Shown here piece after piece: positions 7,406-15,972 of a stretch of 50,664 bases of DNA. The notes under the pieces are model-generated. The model was not told the DNA's origin, searched no databases, and saw nothing but the letters and a program-made list of their open reading frames with translations. The position numbers were made by a program, and so were the translations under genes. Position 1 is the first letter of the stretch; the number at the start of each line of letters is the position of its first letter. The DNA is from Pseudomonadota bacterium (GTDB lineage Bacteria > Myxococcota_A > UBA9160 > SZUA-336): NCBI GenBank assembly GCA_003247575.1, contig QJZC01000007.1, positions 1-50,664 of the forward strand, given 5' to 3'.

Positions 7406-9142
7406 GTGAGCGCACCCGTGGATCCGATCGATCCTCGAATCGTCACCGCACTGGCCACCCCTGCGTCACACACCGCCGACGATCCCACTCGTCGCGCCGG
7501 CGGAAGTGCGCCCCCGGGAGCCAGCGAGCCCGGCGACTGGCGCGCAGAGTACCCGGCAGAAGCCGATGCCGACTCGGGTGTGGAGCACGTGCAGACGCAT
7601 CTCTCGCACGTCTTCCTGACTCGCTCGCGTGTGTACAAGCTGCGCAAGGCGGTCCACTTCGACTTCGTGGACTTCAGCTCGAGGCGTGAGCGAAACGCCG
7701 ACTGCATCCGCGAGATCGAGCTCAATCGACGGCTTGCGCCCGATGTGTACCTCGGGCTGGCTGCCATTCATGCGGATCTCGAGCGCATTTGGGTCGGTCA
7801 GGTGACCGAGCCGCCGAGCCAGGGGCTCGACCCCACGGCGTCGCAGCTGGAGCACTGTGTGGTCATGCGGCGACTGCCCGCGGGACACGACGCCCTGAGC
7901 CTGCTCGAGCGAGGCAAATTGGAGCGCACGCAGCTCGAGACGGTCGCGCAGCAGATCGCCCGCTTCCACGCAGAGAACGCATTCCCGCCGAGCGGAGACG
8001 CCGACCGCTGGATCGCCCAGGTCGCGGCCCCGGTCGAGGAGAACTTCGAGACCTTGGCTGCGCTGCCTGCGGCGTCGCCGGAACGGACCGAGCGCCTCGA
8101 GCGGATCGAACACGCCGCGCGCGCGTTCCTGCAAAAGCACGCGGCCCGCTTCGCCGACCGCTTCGGGGCGGGCCTCTGCGTGAATGGCCACGGTGACCTT
8201 CACCTGCAACATGTCTGGTTCGTGCCGGGCCGGGCGGTCCCCGAGATCATCGACTGCGTCGAGTTCTGCGAGGACTTCCGGCGGCTCGACCCCGCCAACG
8301 AGGTCGCCTTTCTCGCCATGGACCTCCGCTACCGCGGACGCCGCGACTTGGCGGAACACTTCCTCGCAAGGTACGCGCTCGAATCCGACGACTACGACCT
8401 GTACGGTCTCGTCGACTACTTCATCAGCTACCGCGCGATGGTGCGCGCGAAGGTCGCTGCGCTCGCGGGTCAGGATCCCGAGCTCGAGGCCGAGCAGCGC
8501 GAACGCACCCAGGCAAGCGTACGCGGACATCTCGAGCTCGCCGAGCACGCTCTCGATCCGACGCGCCGTGGCGAGCTCTGGATCGTGAGCGGCCCGATCG
8601 GGAGCGGCAAGTCCAGCGTGGCTCGCGCGCTGGAGCGAGAGCTGCGTGCCGTCGTGGTGGTGGCGGATCGCGTGCGCAAACGCCTCGCGGGCATGGCCGC
8701 ACTCGAGCGCACCCACGCACGCTGGCAGACCGGAATCTTCGGCGAAGAGATGAGCGACCGCACGTATCAGGGGCTGCAGGAGCGAGCCCGGCCAGCGCTC
8801 GTCTCGGGACGCAACGTCGTGCTCGATGCGAGCTTCTCGAGCCGCACCCGACGCGACGCACTGCGCGCCTTCGCCGAGACGCTCGGCCTCGAGCCGGTTC
8901 TCGTACGGGTGACGTGTGCACCGGAGACGAGCGCAGAGCGCCTGGCCGAGCGACGGGCGCGCTCCGAAGATGCCTCGGATGCGGCCCCTGAGCACCTCAC
9001 GGCCAGCCTCCAAAGCTACGACCCGCCGGACGAATGGCCCGCGGAACACCGCTTGGACATCGCAACCGACGCAGCGGATTGGCAGAATGCCCTACGCAGT
9101 CAGATCGCCCAGCGTACGGAGACCCACGACCATGCTCTCTGA
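7406..9142 (+). CDS. Aminoglycoside phosphotransferase-like / P-loop kinase fusion
   Basis: 578 residues. The first half (about 40-340) is an APH/choline-kinase-type protein kinase-like fold: VYKLRKAVHFDFVDFSS holds the nucleotide-binding lysine region, NGHGDLHLQHVW at 260-271 is the catalytic loop with Asp264, and IIDCVEF with Asp283 is the metal-binding motif. The second half (about 390-578) is a P-loop kinase: Walker A GPIGSGKS from 396, then VVVADRVRKRLAG and LDASFSSRTRRDALR, as in AAA/zeta-toxin/adenylylsulfate-kinase-like ATPases. This fusion recurs in bacteria as an uncharacterised 'bifunctional phosphotransferase/ATP-binding protein', so antibiotic resistance is not implied. GTG 7406 follows GGCGGAG; ATG 7364 is an alternative. 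It overlaps the downstream cytochrome gene by 11 bp, suggesting coupled translation. Substrate unknown. Confidence 0.8.
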   Translation: MSAPVDPIDPRIVTALATPASHTADDPTRRAGGSAPPGASEPGDWRAEYPAEADADSGVEHVQTHLSHVFLTRSRVYKLRKAVHFDFVDFSSRRERNADCIREIELNRRLAPDVYLGLAAIHADLERIWVGQVTEPPSQGLDPTASQLEHCVVMRRLPAGHDALSLLERGKLERTQLETVAQQIARFHAENAFPPSGDADRWIAQVAAPVEENFETLAALPAASPERTERLERIEHAARAFLQKHAARFADRFGAGLCVNGHGDLHLQHVWFVPGRAVPEIIDCVEFCEDFRRLDPANEVAFLAMDLRYRGRRDLAEHFLARYALESDDYDLYGLVDYFISYRAMVRAKVAALAGQDPELEAEQRERTQASVRGHLELAEHALDPTRRGELWIVSGPIGSGKSSVARALERELRAVVVVADRVRKRLAGMAALERTHARWQTGIFGEEMSDRTYQGLQERARPALVSGRNVVLDASFSSRTRRDALRAFAETLGLEPVLVRVTCAPETSAERLAERRARSEDASDAAPEHLTASLQSYDPPDEWPAEHRLDIATDAADWQNALRSQIAQRTETHDHAL

Positions 9143-9662
9143 TCGTCTCTCTCGAAATCTCGCCTCGAGCCATCAAGCGCCTTCGCAGGGCGCAACCCGC
9201 GTGCGCGCCGCCCTGGCGCGCGTAGGCCGGGGCGCGAGTGCCCTCGCGCTGCTCACCCTGTGGAGCTTCGGCTGCGACTCGCCCGAGAGCGCGTCGCCGG
9301 CCCCCACGAGCCCACAGGTCCGCGGTCGCATGCTCTTCGAGTCCTACTGCGCGGATTGCCACGGGCTCGGCGCTCAGGGAGATGGAGTGCTGGCCAATAC
9401 TCTCGCCCCGCGCCCCGCAGACCTGACCCAGATCCGCAGCCGCAACGGCGACATGTTCATCGCGGATGCAGTGGCCGCCTACATCGACGGCCGCAACATC
9501 GTCGAAGCCCATGGACCGCGCGAGATGCCGGTCTGGGGACGCAAACTCGACGACCGCAACGAACAGATGACCCAGGAACTACGCCTGACCCCCGAGCTGA
9601 TCGACTCGATCGTGCAGTACCTCCGCACCCTGCAACGCAACCGGCCGTCGGGATCAGATTGA
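9132..9662 (+). CDS. Single-haem c-type cytochrome, exported, possibly lipid-anchored
   Basis: 176 residues. A positively charged N-terminus of about 37 residues precedes a hydrophobic stretch (ALALLTLWSFG) ending at a Cys, so this is a signal sequence with a loose lipobox (SFGC; the -3 residue is not ideal). The haem-binding motif CADCH is at residues 73-77, and Met132 in REMPVWG is the likely distal ligand. The spacing fits cytochrome c class I. It would carry electrons in the periplasm or at the outer face of the membrane; the partner is unknown. ATG 9132 overlaps the preceding fusion gene. Its stop codon lies inside a three-copy 20-bp tandem repeat. It is convergent with the hydrogenase operon and has no obvious connection to that cytoplasmic enzyme. 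Confidence 0.85.
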   Translation: MLSDRLSRNLASSHQAPSQGATRVRAALARVGRGASALALLTLWSFGCDSPESASPAPTSPQVRGRMLFESYCADCHGLGAQGDGVLANTLAPRPADLTQIRSRNGDMFIADAVAAYIDGRNIVEAHGPREMPVWGRKLDDRNEQMTQELRLTPELIDSIVQYLRTLQRNRPSGSD

Positions 9663-9714
9663 GTCAAGAGGGACCGGATTGAGTCGACAGGGCTCGGATT
9701 GAGTCGAGACAGAG
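9655..9714 (+). repeat. Three tandem 20-bp repeats across the cytochrome stop codon
   Basis: Units at 9655-9674, 9675-9694 and 9695-9714 share the core CRGATTGAGTC. The TGA of the first unit is the cytochrome stop at 9660-9662, so the array creates repeated in-frame-type stops downstream. Copies 2 and 3 share their first 13 bases, with divergence afterward. Confidence 0.85.
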
Positions 9715-9729
9715 CGAGCGCTCGGCCTC

Positions 9730-9759
9730 TTCAGCAGATCCGCGTTCAGCAGATCCGCG
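9730..9759 (-). repeat. Perfect 15-bp tandem duplication at the hypE 3' end
   Basis: TTCAGCAGATCCGCG occurs twice without spacing (9730-9744 and 9745-9759). On the minus strand the unit encodes the last codons and stop of hypE, so the end -RIC-stop is followed by another copy in the same 15-nt register. Confidence 0.9.
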
Positions 9760-10819
9760 GAGTGGCGATTCCCGAAGGCAGGTCGAGCCAGCGCGTCGTG
9801 CCGATCTCGGTTCGGAGGGTCGCGCGCCCGCGACCCTCCGCGCGAGCGCGAACACGGCCGACGCGTGCAGCCGATGGGTCGAGCTCACGCAGACACGCCA
9901 GCGCGGCGTCCGCATGCGCCTCGGCGACCCACAGCACCACCCGGCCTTCGCAGGCCATCTCCAGCGGATCCAGCCCCAACACGTCGCAGGCTGCACGGAC
10001 GTCCGCGCGCACCGGAACTCCGAGCGACTCGAGCTCGATCTCGACCCCGGCACTCCGCGCAATCTCGACCACTGCGGTCACGACGCCCCCACGGGTGGGA
10101 TCTCGCATGCAGCGCGGTCGGATCCCGCGCTCCCAGAGGGCCTCTACCGCTCGCACGACCGAGCCACAGTCACTCTCGATCCGCGTCTCGAAGCCGAGCC
10201 CCTCGCGCAGCGCCAAGATCGCCAGGCCATGTCGGCCGACGTCTCCGCTCACGAGCAGGACGTCGCCCGGCTGCACCTGGCTCGGCCCGCACGCACGACC
10301 GGGCTCCAACCAACCCACCCCCGCCGTGTTGATGTAGACCCCGTCGCCCTTGCCGCGCTCCACGACCTTGGTGTCGCCGGTGACGACGTGCACTCCGCAG
10401 GCGCGCGCAGCCCAACCGACCGACCCCACGACTCGAGCCAATGTCGCGAGCGAAAGCCCCTCCTCCAGAATGAAGCCAATCGAGAGGTACAGCGGACGCG
10501 CTCCACTCACGGCCAGATCGTTGACCGTGCCGTACACCGCCAAGCAGCCGATGTCTCCGCCGGGAAACTCGAGCGGGTGCACGACGAAGGAGTCCGTCGT
10601 GAGTGCGATCTGTCCCGGCCCACTCGGCATCTCGAACGTGGCGGCATCGCGGTCCGTCACCAACAGCGGATCGCCCAGCTCGCGCGCGAACAGCGAGTCG
10701 ATCAGCCGTCTCGAAGCCTCGCCGCCCGCACCGTGCACCAGCTGCACGCAGTCACTCGCTGCTGGAATGGGACACTCTCCCAGTGCGACCGCAGCCGCGA
10801 CTCGTCCTGCATCAGCCAT
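9746..10819 (-). CDS. hypE: HypE, hydrogenase cyanide-ligand synthesis protein
   Basis: 357 residues. HypE dehydrates the carbamoyl group placed on its C-terminal cysteine by HypF to form the cyanide ligand of the NiFe active site. The sequence shows the AIR-synthase-like ATP fold ([41 protein letters not shown]) and the essential C-terminal PRIC motif with terminal Cys. Length is normal, and the region around SDCVQL-HGAGG marks the true N-terminus. I chose ATG 10819, which overlaps the hypD stop by 8 bp; the frame is open a little further upstream but those residues overlap hypD. It is the last gene of the operon and lies next to a perfect 15-bp duplication that includes its stop codon. Confidence 0.96.
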   Translation of the reverse strand: MADAGRVAAAVALGECPIPAASDCVQLVHGAGGEASRRLIDSLFARELGDPLLVTDRDAATFEMPSGPGQIALTTDSFVVHPLEFPGGDIGCLAVYGTVNDLAVSGARPLYLSIGFILEEGLSLATLARVVGSVGWAARACGVHVVTGDTKVVERGKGDGVYINTAGVGWLEPGRACGPSQVQPGDVLLVSGDVGRHGLAILALREGLGFETRIESDCGSVVRAVEALWERGIRPRCMRDPTRGGVVTAVVEIARSAGVEIELESLGVPVRADVRAACDVLGLDPLEMACEGRVVLWVAEAHADAALACLRELDPSAARVGRVRARAEGRGRATLRTEIGTTRWLDLPSGIATPRIC

Positions 10820-11921
10820 CGACCGCACTCGCTTCGACAGCACCCGGGGCACGGTAGCGGTAGTAGGCCGCGCACGCGCCCTCGTCCGAGACCATGGGCG
10901 CCCCGAGCGGGTGTAGGGGCTGACACGCGCGCCCGAACTCGGGGCACGCCGTAGGCTTCACCTCGCCGCGAAGCACGCGCGCACTCCAACAGCGCGACGC
11001 GGGCAGTGGCTGCGGTACCCCCAGCGCGAACCGATGCTCCGCATCGAACTCGGCGAACTCCGCTCGCAGCGCGAGCCCACTCGACCGAATCGACCCGAGC
11101 CCTCGCCAGCAGCGATCCTCGACCTGGAAGACCTGCCGGATCAACTCGAGGGCACTCCGGTTCCCGGACGAGGCCACGGCGCGCGCGTACTGGTTCACGA
11201 CTTCCGCCCGTCCCACTTCGAGCTGATCCACACACGCGAGCAGACCCTCGAGCAGATCCACGGGGGTGAAGCCCGTGGCTACGATCGGCACGTGGTAGCG
11301 CTCGCAGAGCGGCGCATACTCGTCGAGGCCCATCACGCTGCATACGTGCCCGGCGGCCAGAAAGCCATCGACTTGTGCTTCCGGCGCATCCAAGAGCGCC
11401 TCCAGCGCGGGCGGCACGCGCACGTGCGCGACGAGGAGTGAGAAGTTGCGCAGGCCTTCCGCACGCGCGCGGGCGACGCTGAGCGCCGTCGCTGGAGCGG
11501 TGGTCTCGAAGCCTACGGCGAAGAAGACGATCTGCGTGTCGGGCTGTGCGCGCGCGACCGCTAGCGCATCCAGCGGGGAATAGACGATCTGGACGCGACC
11601 GCCGCGCGCTCGCGCGGAGTGTAGATCTCCGGACGAGCCGGGAACCCGCAGCATGTCGCCGAAGGAGCAGACGCGTACTCCAGGGGTACACGCGAGCTCG
11701 CAGGCGCGGTCGATCAGCTCGATGGGAGTGACACACACGGGACAACCTGGACCGTGAATCAGCTCGAGCTCCGCAGGGATCAGCTCGTCGATGCCGTAGC
11801 GGACGATCGCGTGCGTCTGTCCCCCACACACTTCCATGATGCGCCAGCCGCGCGTCATGCGGCGGCCAATGCGCGCGGCGAGCTGCCGCACGCGCTCCGG
11901 ATCGTGAAACCGATCACGCAT
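10812..11921 (-). CDS. hypD: HypD, Fe(CN)2CO assembly scaffold
   Basis: 369 residues, the normal HypD length. HypD carries the iron with its diatomic ligands together with HypC before transfer to the large subunit. Diagnostic motifs are [25 protein letters not shown] and [13 protein letters not shown] in the N-terminal half. The C-terminal region has the cysteines expected for the [4Fe-4S] cluster ([33 protein letters not shown]). The start overlaps the hypC stop by 8 bp, and the gene ends 8 bp into hypE. No membrane or signal sequence, so cytosolic. Confidence 0.97.
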   Translation of the reverse strand: MRDRFHDPERVRQLAARIGRRMTRGWRIMEVCGGQTHAIVRYGIDELIPAELELIHGPGCPVCVTPIELIDRACELACTPGVRVCSFGDMLRVPGSSGDLHSARARGGRVQIVYSPLDALAVARAQPDTQIVFFAVGFETTAPATALSVARARAEGLRNFSLLVAHVRVPPALEALLDAPEAQVDGFLAAGHVCSVMGLDEYAPLCERYHVPIVATGFTPVDLLEGLLACVDQLEVGRAEVVNQYARAVASSGNRSALELIRQVFQVEDRCWRGLGSIRSSGLALRAEFAEFDAEHRFALGVPQPLPASRCWSARVLRGEVKPTACPEFGRACQPLHPLGAPMVSDEGACAAYYRYRAPGAVEASAVDG

Positions 11922-12204
11922 CGTCCACGGTCCCGCTCTTCGTTGAATCCTCGTGGGGTGCCGAGTCCCCCTCGACCTCGGCCTCGAGAAGTTGCCACGT
12001 CTGTGCAGCAGAGTCCGGGCTCAGGCGCTGGATGGCGACGCCCGCGTGCACGAGCACGTAGTCGCCGGGCACGGCCTCGGGGACGAAGGCCAAGCTGACT
12101 CGCCGCCGCACTCCCCCAAAGTCGATCACACCTTCGCGCTCGAGCGGAGAGGCGCCGGAATCCGACGCGAATTCCTCGATGCGACCAGGAACCGCTAGAC
12201 ACAT
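11914..12204 (-). CDS. hypC: HypC, hydrogenase maturation chaperone
   Basis: 96 residues beginning MCLAVPGRI, the defining HypC start in which Cys2 becomes the functional N-terminal ligand after Met removal. The small beta-barrel core is followed by [15 protein letters not shown], also conserved, and a C-terminal acidic tail of about 20 residues. HypC accompanies HypD and binds the large-subunit precursor during metal loading. ATG 12204 lies 10 bp inside the hypF gene. A longer frame upstream exists but is hypF antiparallel sequence of no protein quality. Confidence 0.96.
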   Translation of the reverse strand: MCLAVPGRIEEFASDSGASPLEREGVIDFGGVRRRVSLAFVPEAVPGDYVLVHAGVAIQRLSPDSAAQTWQLLEAEVEGDSAPHEDSTKSGTVDDA

Positions 12205-15047
12205 GCTCGCGTCTCCAAACGAAGCGCCGGTCCACCCACCGCGAGGCGCCCAGCCTTTCCAGACTCGTCTCCACCAGGGACCGCTGCACCCGAAGGCCCG
12301 GTGGAGCCGAGCAACGGTAGGGGACGACTCACAGCGGCTTCGGCCCAGCGCGCCAGCACACTCACTTGCCCCAGCGCCAGCGCGGCATCGTTTGAGGGAA
12401 GCGCGTGGTGCCAATACGGCTCGAAGCCGCGCGCGCGCAGCCGCGAGACGCACTGCACGAGCAGTAGCTCGTTTTGAAAGCAGCCCCCAGTGAGCAGCAC
12501 CCGCCGGATTCCGACCTGTTCGGCGACTCGAACGACGCCCTCCGCCAGTGCCGCATGGAAGCGCCAGGCAACACATTCGGGTGTTCGACCAGCGCGCACG
12601 TCTGCGAGCACGGACCTGAGCAAGGGCTCCCAGTCGAGCTCGATCCCCGATGCCGCATCTCCACGCAGCTCGATCGGATAAGCGGCCGCGCGAGACTCAC
12701 CTGTGCTGCAAGCGCCCTCCGCGCAGGCTTCGAGACGGATCGCTGCCTGTCCCTCGTACGTCGCAAGCTGGCAGAGGTCGAGCAGCGAAGCCATGGCGTC
12801 GAACAGCCGCCCGACGCTCGAAGTCAGCGGCGCGTTGACCCCACGTGCGAGTGCCTCGAGGACGAGCTTTCGCTCAGCGTGCGCAAAGGCGGCCAGGCTC
12901 GGGAGCTCCCAGCCCGCCCCGTGCGGGCCACACGGCTGGGTGGGCGTACTCATCGGGGCGCTGCACCCGCGCACCCATTCCCGCAGCGAAGTTTCGCCCA
13001 ATCCGGCGTAGAGCAGCCCGAGAGCGCTGCGTCGGGGCTCGCGCATCGCACGCGTCGCACCGGGAAGTGGGAATGAGCGCAAGGTCGCTACGCGGTGGTC
13101 CTGGTGCCCGTCACAGATCAGGAACTCGCCGCCCCAGAGCTGGCCATCCGGACCCAGGCCCGCACCGTCCCACGCCACCCCGAGCACGGGCGCGTGCGGG
13201 CTCGGATCGATTCCATGCTCGGCGCATAGCGCATATACGTGCGCGAAGTGATGCCACACCGGCGAGGCTCGCGTACCGGTCGTGTCCAACTCCCGCGCGC
13301 GCCGCGTCGTCCAGTAGTCCGGGTGCACGTCGTGCGCGATGCGGGCAGACCCATCGGAGCCGGAGGATCCGAGCTCACGCAGCGCAAGGTCGAAGGTGTC
13401 GCACGTGAGCGCGTGTTCGAGATCGCCAATGTATGGACCGAGCCAGCACCGGGCTCCCTGCGCGAGTGCGATCGTGCTCTTCATGTGACCGCCCAGCGCG
13501 AGGACTGGCGCCTCGACTCGGCGCGGCAAACGGAACATGCTCGGTGCGTAGCCTCGCGCCCGCCGCAGCAGACGGACTCCGCCGAGCGTGATCCGGGCGA
13601 CGGAGTCGTCGCAGGGTCGTAGGATCGGCCGGTCGTGCACGAGAAAGGCATCGGCTACACCGGCCAAACGCTCGCGCGCCTCTTCCGGATCGATGCACAG
13701 AGGCTCACCCGACCGGTTGCCGCTGGTGGCGACGATCGGCTCCGCCAGCTCATCCGCCAACAGAGCGTGTAATCCCGACGCGGGCAACATCACACCGTAG
13801 TGTAGGGAATCGGGTGCGACCTCCTCCGCCAGCTCGAGCGCTGGCGCGCTCTGCCCGGCGGAGCCCTGCCCTGCGGAGCCCTGTCCCGCGTAGCCCGGCG
13901 GGCGGCGACGTCGGAGCAGCACGATCGGCGCTGCTGGCGAGGCGAGCAACTCGGCTTCTGGTGCCGACACCGTACAGAGATCTTCGACCGAAGCCAGATC
14001 ACGGCAGAGCAGTGCGAACGGCTTGTGCGGGCGCAGCTTGCGGCGCCGCAGCCGAGCGACCGCGGCTCGGTCGGAAGCCCGCACCAACAGCTGAAATCCG
14101 CCGATCCCCTGCAGCGCGAGAATTCCGCCATCGCGCACCAGCTCGACAGCCGCCCGCAGCACGCCTTCGGAGCTATGCAGGCTCGCGGCGCGGCTCCATC
14201 CTGGATCCCCTTGCCGGCCCTCACCTCGACCGGTTGCGACTCGGCCGCTCGCAGCCTGCGCACCCGCATGTCGCGCGTGTCGCGCGCGGACGCCTTGCCC
14301 GGTCCCGTCCTGCCTCGCGGCGTCCGGCCCCCCTGCGTCCTGATCCGCGGCGTTCTGACCCTCAGCGCTCTGACCCGCGGGAACGAAGCGCAGACTGGGA
14401 CCGCACTCGGCACAGGCCAAGGTCTCGGCATGAAAGCGGCGCGCGCGCGGATCCGCGTACTCGTCCGAACAGGCCGCGCATAGAGGGAACGCTCGCATGC
14501 TCGTCCGCTCGCGGTCGTACGGCAGCGCCTCGAGGATGGTGTAGCGCGGCCCGCAATGGGCGCAGCTGATGAAGGGATAGCGGTAGCGCCGATTCGCGGG
14601 GTCGCGCAGCTCGCGCAGACAGGCATCACAGATCGCAAGGTCGGGCGCGACCTGTCCGCTCGCGCACCCGAGCACGGCGGCGCGCGTTTCGACCTGCGCC
14701 GTGTCAGGTCGATTTCGCACTACACTTGGAGCGATCTCGAAGCATTGCAGGCCCAGAGGACGCTGGCCGCGCTGCTCGACTCGCTCCACGACAACGGGAG
14801 GCCCGAGGCGCAGCAGCTCGCGTTCGAATGCATCGCAGGCGGTGGCGTTCCCTTCGAGGATGACCTCGACAGCGTCGTGGCGGTTGCGAATCGTCCCGAA
14901 GAGTCCGTACCGACAGGCCAGTTCATACACTGACGGGCGTAGACCTACGCCTTGTACGACCCCCTCGAGGCGCAACGACCGGCGCACGACCAGACTGCTC
15001 TCGCGGTCGGCCACCCTCTCCGGCGGCAGTGGCACACCGGCCCGCAT
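12195..15047 (-). CDS. hypF: HypF, carbamoyltransferase for hydrogenase maturation, with repeat insertions
   Basis: About 950 residues, against roughly 750-800 for typical HypF. The domain order is canonical: an acylphosphatase-like domain (VQGVGLRPSVYELA), two C4 zinc fingers (CDACLREL, CAHCGPRYT, CAACSDEY, CAECGPS), a YrdC-like domain (RRRKLRPHKPFALLCRD) and a Kae1-like C-terminal part (HHFAHVYALCAEHG, GVAWDGAGLG, LTGGCFQNELLL). It makes carbamoyl-adenylate from carbamoyl phosphate and ATP and passes the carbamoyl to HypE. The excess length is mainly an insertion after the fourth zinc-finger cysteines and a shorter one in the YrdC part; both are built of AGQxx-type pentapeptides encoded by 15-nt tandem repeats (14305-14379 and 13851-13895). 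ATG 15047 overlaps the hypA stop by 1 bp; GTG 15050 is possible. Confidence 0.93.
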   Translation of the reverse strand: MRAGVPLPPERVADRESSLVVRRSLRLEGVVQGVGLRPSVYELACRYGLFGTIRNRHDAVEVILEGNATACDAFERELLRLGPPVVVERVEQRGQRPLGLQCFEIAPSVVRNRPDTAQVETRAAVLGCASGQVAPDLAICDACLRELRDPANRRYRYPFISCAHCGPRYTILEALPYDRERTSMRAFPLCAACSDEYADPRARRFHAETLACAECGPSLRFVPAGQSAEGQNAADQDAGGPDAARQDGTGQGVRARHARHAGAQAASGRVATGRGEGRQGDPGWSRAASLHSSEGVLRAAVELVRDGGILALQGIGGFQLLVRASDRAAVARLRRRKLRPHKPFALLCRDLASVEDLCTVSAPEAELLASPAAPIVLLRRRRPPGYAGQGSAGQGSAGQSAPALELAEEVAPDSLHYGVMLPASGLHALLADELAEPIVATSGNRSGEPLCIDPEEARERLAGVADAFLVHDRPILRPCDDSVARITLGGVRLLRRARGYAPSMFRLPRRVEAPVLALGGHMKSTIALAQGARCWLGPYIGDLEHALTCDTFDLALRELGSSGSDGSARIAHDVHPDYWTTRRARELDTTGTRASPVWHHFAHVYALCAEHGIDPSPHAPVLGVAWDGAGLGPDGQLWGGEFLICDGHQDHRVATLRSFPLPGATRAMREPRRSALGLLYAGLGETSLREWVRGCSAPMSTPTQPCGPHGAGWELPSLAAFAHAERKLVLEALARGVNAPLTSSVGRLFDAMASLLDLCQLATYEGQAAIRLEACAEGACSTGESRAAAYPIELRGDAASGIELDWEPLLRSVLADVRAGRTPECVAWRFHAALAEGVVRVAEQVGIRRVLLTGGCFQNELLLVQCVSRLRARGFEPYWHHALPSNDAALALGQVSVLARWAEAAVSRPLPLLGSTGPSGAAVPGGDESGKAGRLAVGGPALRLETRACV
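13851..13895 (-). repeat. Three 15-bp tandem repeats in hypF (YrdC part)
   Basis: Units at 13851, 13866 and 13881 begin CTGYCC on the plus strand and encode the pentapeptides SAGQG/SAGQS on the minus strand. They are in frame and add about 15 residues to HypF. Confidence 0.85.
14305..14379 (-). repeat. Five 15-bp tandem repeats in hypF (after the zinc fingers)
   Basis: Units starting at 14305, 14320, 14335, 14350 and 14365 share GTYCTGAYCCGCGGC-like sequence. They encode degenerate pentapeptides such as AGQSA, EGQNA, ADQDA, GGPDA and ARQDG. They are in frame, and more diverged than the second array at 13851-13895, though built of the same unit. Confidence 0.85.
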
Positions 15048-15418
15048 CACGCATCCGGGTCGGAAGCGGATCCGGATGCAGACTCGCCTACGGATGCGAC
15101 CTCGGCGTCACGTGCAGACGCGGAATCGCATGCGAACTCGGAGTCGCATGCGGGATCCCACGCGAGGTCCACGCTCTTCAGCCAGACCTCTTGCGCCCCG
15201 GGCTCTCGCGGGTCGCTCCCGAGCTCGATCTCGAGCCGGGCACCCTCTGCACACCCGCCGCGAGCAGCCTCGACGAAGTGATCGATGAAGTGTGCCTCCG
15301 AGAAATGCGACAGCGCGCCCAGACGAACGCGCACGACCGCGATGTGCTGCGCGCCTTCGTCCACGGCGATCTGCTCGAGCTTGCGGATCAGCCCCTTCAT
15401 CAGAGAGCTCTCGTGCAT
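15047..15418 (-). CDS. hypA: HypA-like nickel chaperone lacking the zinc ribbon
   Basis: 123 residues. The nickel-binding N-terminus MHE is present, followed by the HypA core (LIRKLEQIAVDEGAQ, VVRVRLGALSHFSEAHF, VEAARGGCAEGARLEIE). Canonical HypA then has a CxxC-x(n)-CxxC zinc ribbon; here the chain goes directly from LEIELGSDPREPGAQ to EVWLKSVDLAW, resembling the final beta strand, so the zinc module is missing. A repetitive acidic tail rich in Ser, Ala and Asp (DSEFACDSASARD) follows, encoded by 18-bp repeats near 15121-15156. HypA normally works with HypB in nickel insertion, and hypB is absent from this operon. ATG 15418 lies 19 bp inside the protease gene. Identification is firm from the N-terminal half; nickel-delivery function is inferred. 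Confidence 0.82.
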   Translation of the reverse strand: MHESSLMKGLIRKLEQIAVDEGAQHIAVVRVRLGALSHFSEAHFIDHFVEAARGGCAEGARLEIELGSDPREPGAQEVWLKSVDLAWDPACDSEFACDSASARDAEVASVGESASGSASDPDA

Positions 15419-15972
15419 GGCCTCCCCTCTCCTTCGGCTCCCAGCGCTCCGGCTCCCAGTGCAGCCGATGCCCAGTGCGTGAGATCGCGCGCGATGCGGT
15501 GCACGATCTCGGGCAGCGCGCGCTCGACCTCGTTCGAGATCCCCGCGCCCACATCGTAGCGCGCGCCCTCGACACCATAGATCCAAAGCTCGGGAGGCAG
15601 CTGACCCAGCACACGCAGAAGCTCCAGGGTCTCGCCCAGACCCAGCGCGTGTGTCGAGGCACAGCGCACGTCTTCTGGGAGCACACTCCGCCCTACGTCG
15701 ATCACGTGGAGCTGGCCCGGCTCGCCGCCGGACGAGACCGCGTCGCAGATCACCCCCACATCGGCTCCCTCGAGGCGATCCATCAGCAGGGTCAGATCGC
15801 CATCGCTCGGAGCCCAATCGATCGAGGCCCCGTGCGGCAGTTCGGCGCGGCTGGCGTGCTGCAGCCGCTCGAGCAGCTCGAGCCCGACACCATCGTCGCC
15901 GCGGTCTCGGTTGCCGACGCCGATCACGACGATGCGCACACCGAGCGTGCCTTGCGGTTCGGCAGCGGTCAC
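15400..15972 (-). CDS. Hydrogenase maturation endopeptidase (HyaD/HoxW family)
   Basis: 190 residues from GTG 15972, whose GTGA overlaps the hydA stop. The start [23 protein letters not shown] is the family signature; the Asp/Glu residues in GDDGVG help bind the nickel of the immature large subunit. A further acidic position is in [10 protein letters not shown] and a His in [11 protein letters not shown]. The enzyme removes the C-terminal peptide after the last metal-ligand motif once Ni is loaded, and here the substrate is almost certainly the adjacent large subunit. Its C-terminus, after the canonical fold, is a short Gly/Ala tail overlapping hypA by 19 bp. Confidence 0.92.
   Translation of the reverse strand: MTAAEPQGTLGVRIVVIGVGNRDRGDDGVGLELLERLQHASRAELPHGASIDWAPSDGDLTLLMDRLEGADVGVICDAVSSGGEPGQLHVIDVGRSVLPEDVRCASTHALGLGETLELLRVLGQLPPELWIYGVEGARYDVGAGISNEVERALPEIVHRIARDLTHWASAALGAGALGAEGEGRPCTRAL

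Noticed and set aside
7466..9049. Minus-strand frame of 527 codons opposite the phosphotransferase fusion
   Set aside because: Shadow of a recognisable two-domain protein with catalytic motifs; no ribosome binding site.
7406..9142. Aminoglycoside resistance gene
   Set aside because: The APH fold is shared by many kinases; the fusion with a P-loop kinase belongs to a broad uncharacterised family and there is no resistance context.
9655..9714. CRISPR array
   Set aside because: Units are contiguous without spacers and there are no cas genes.
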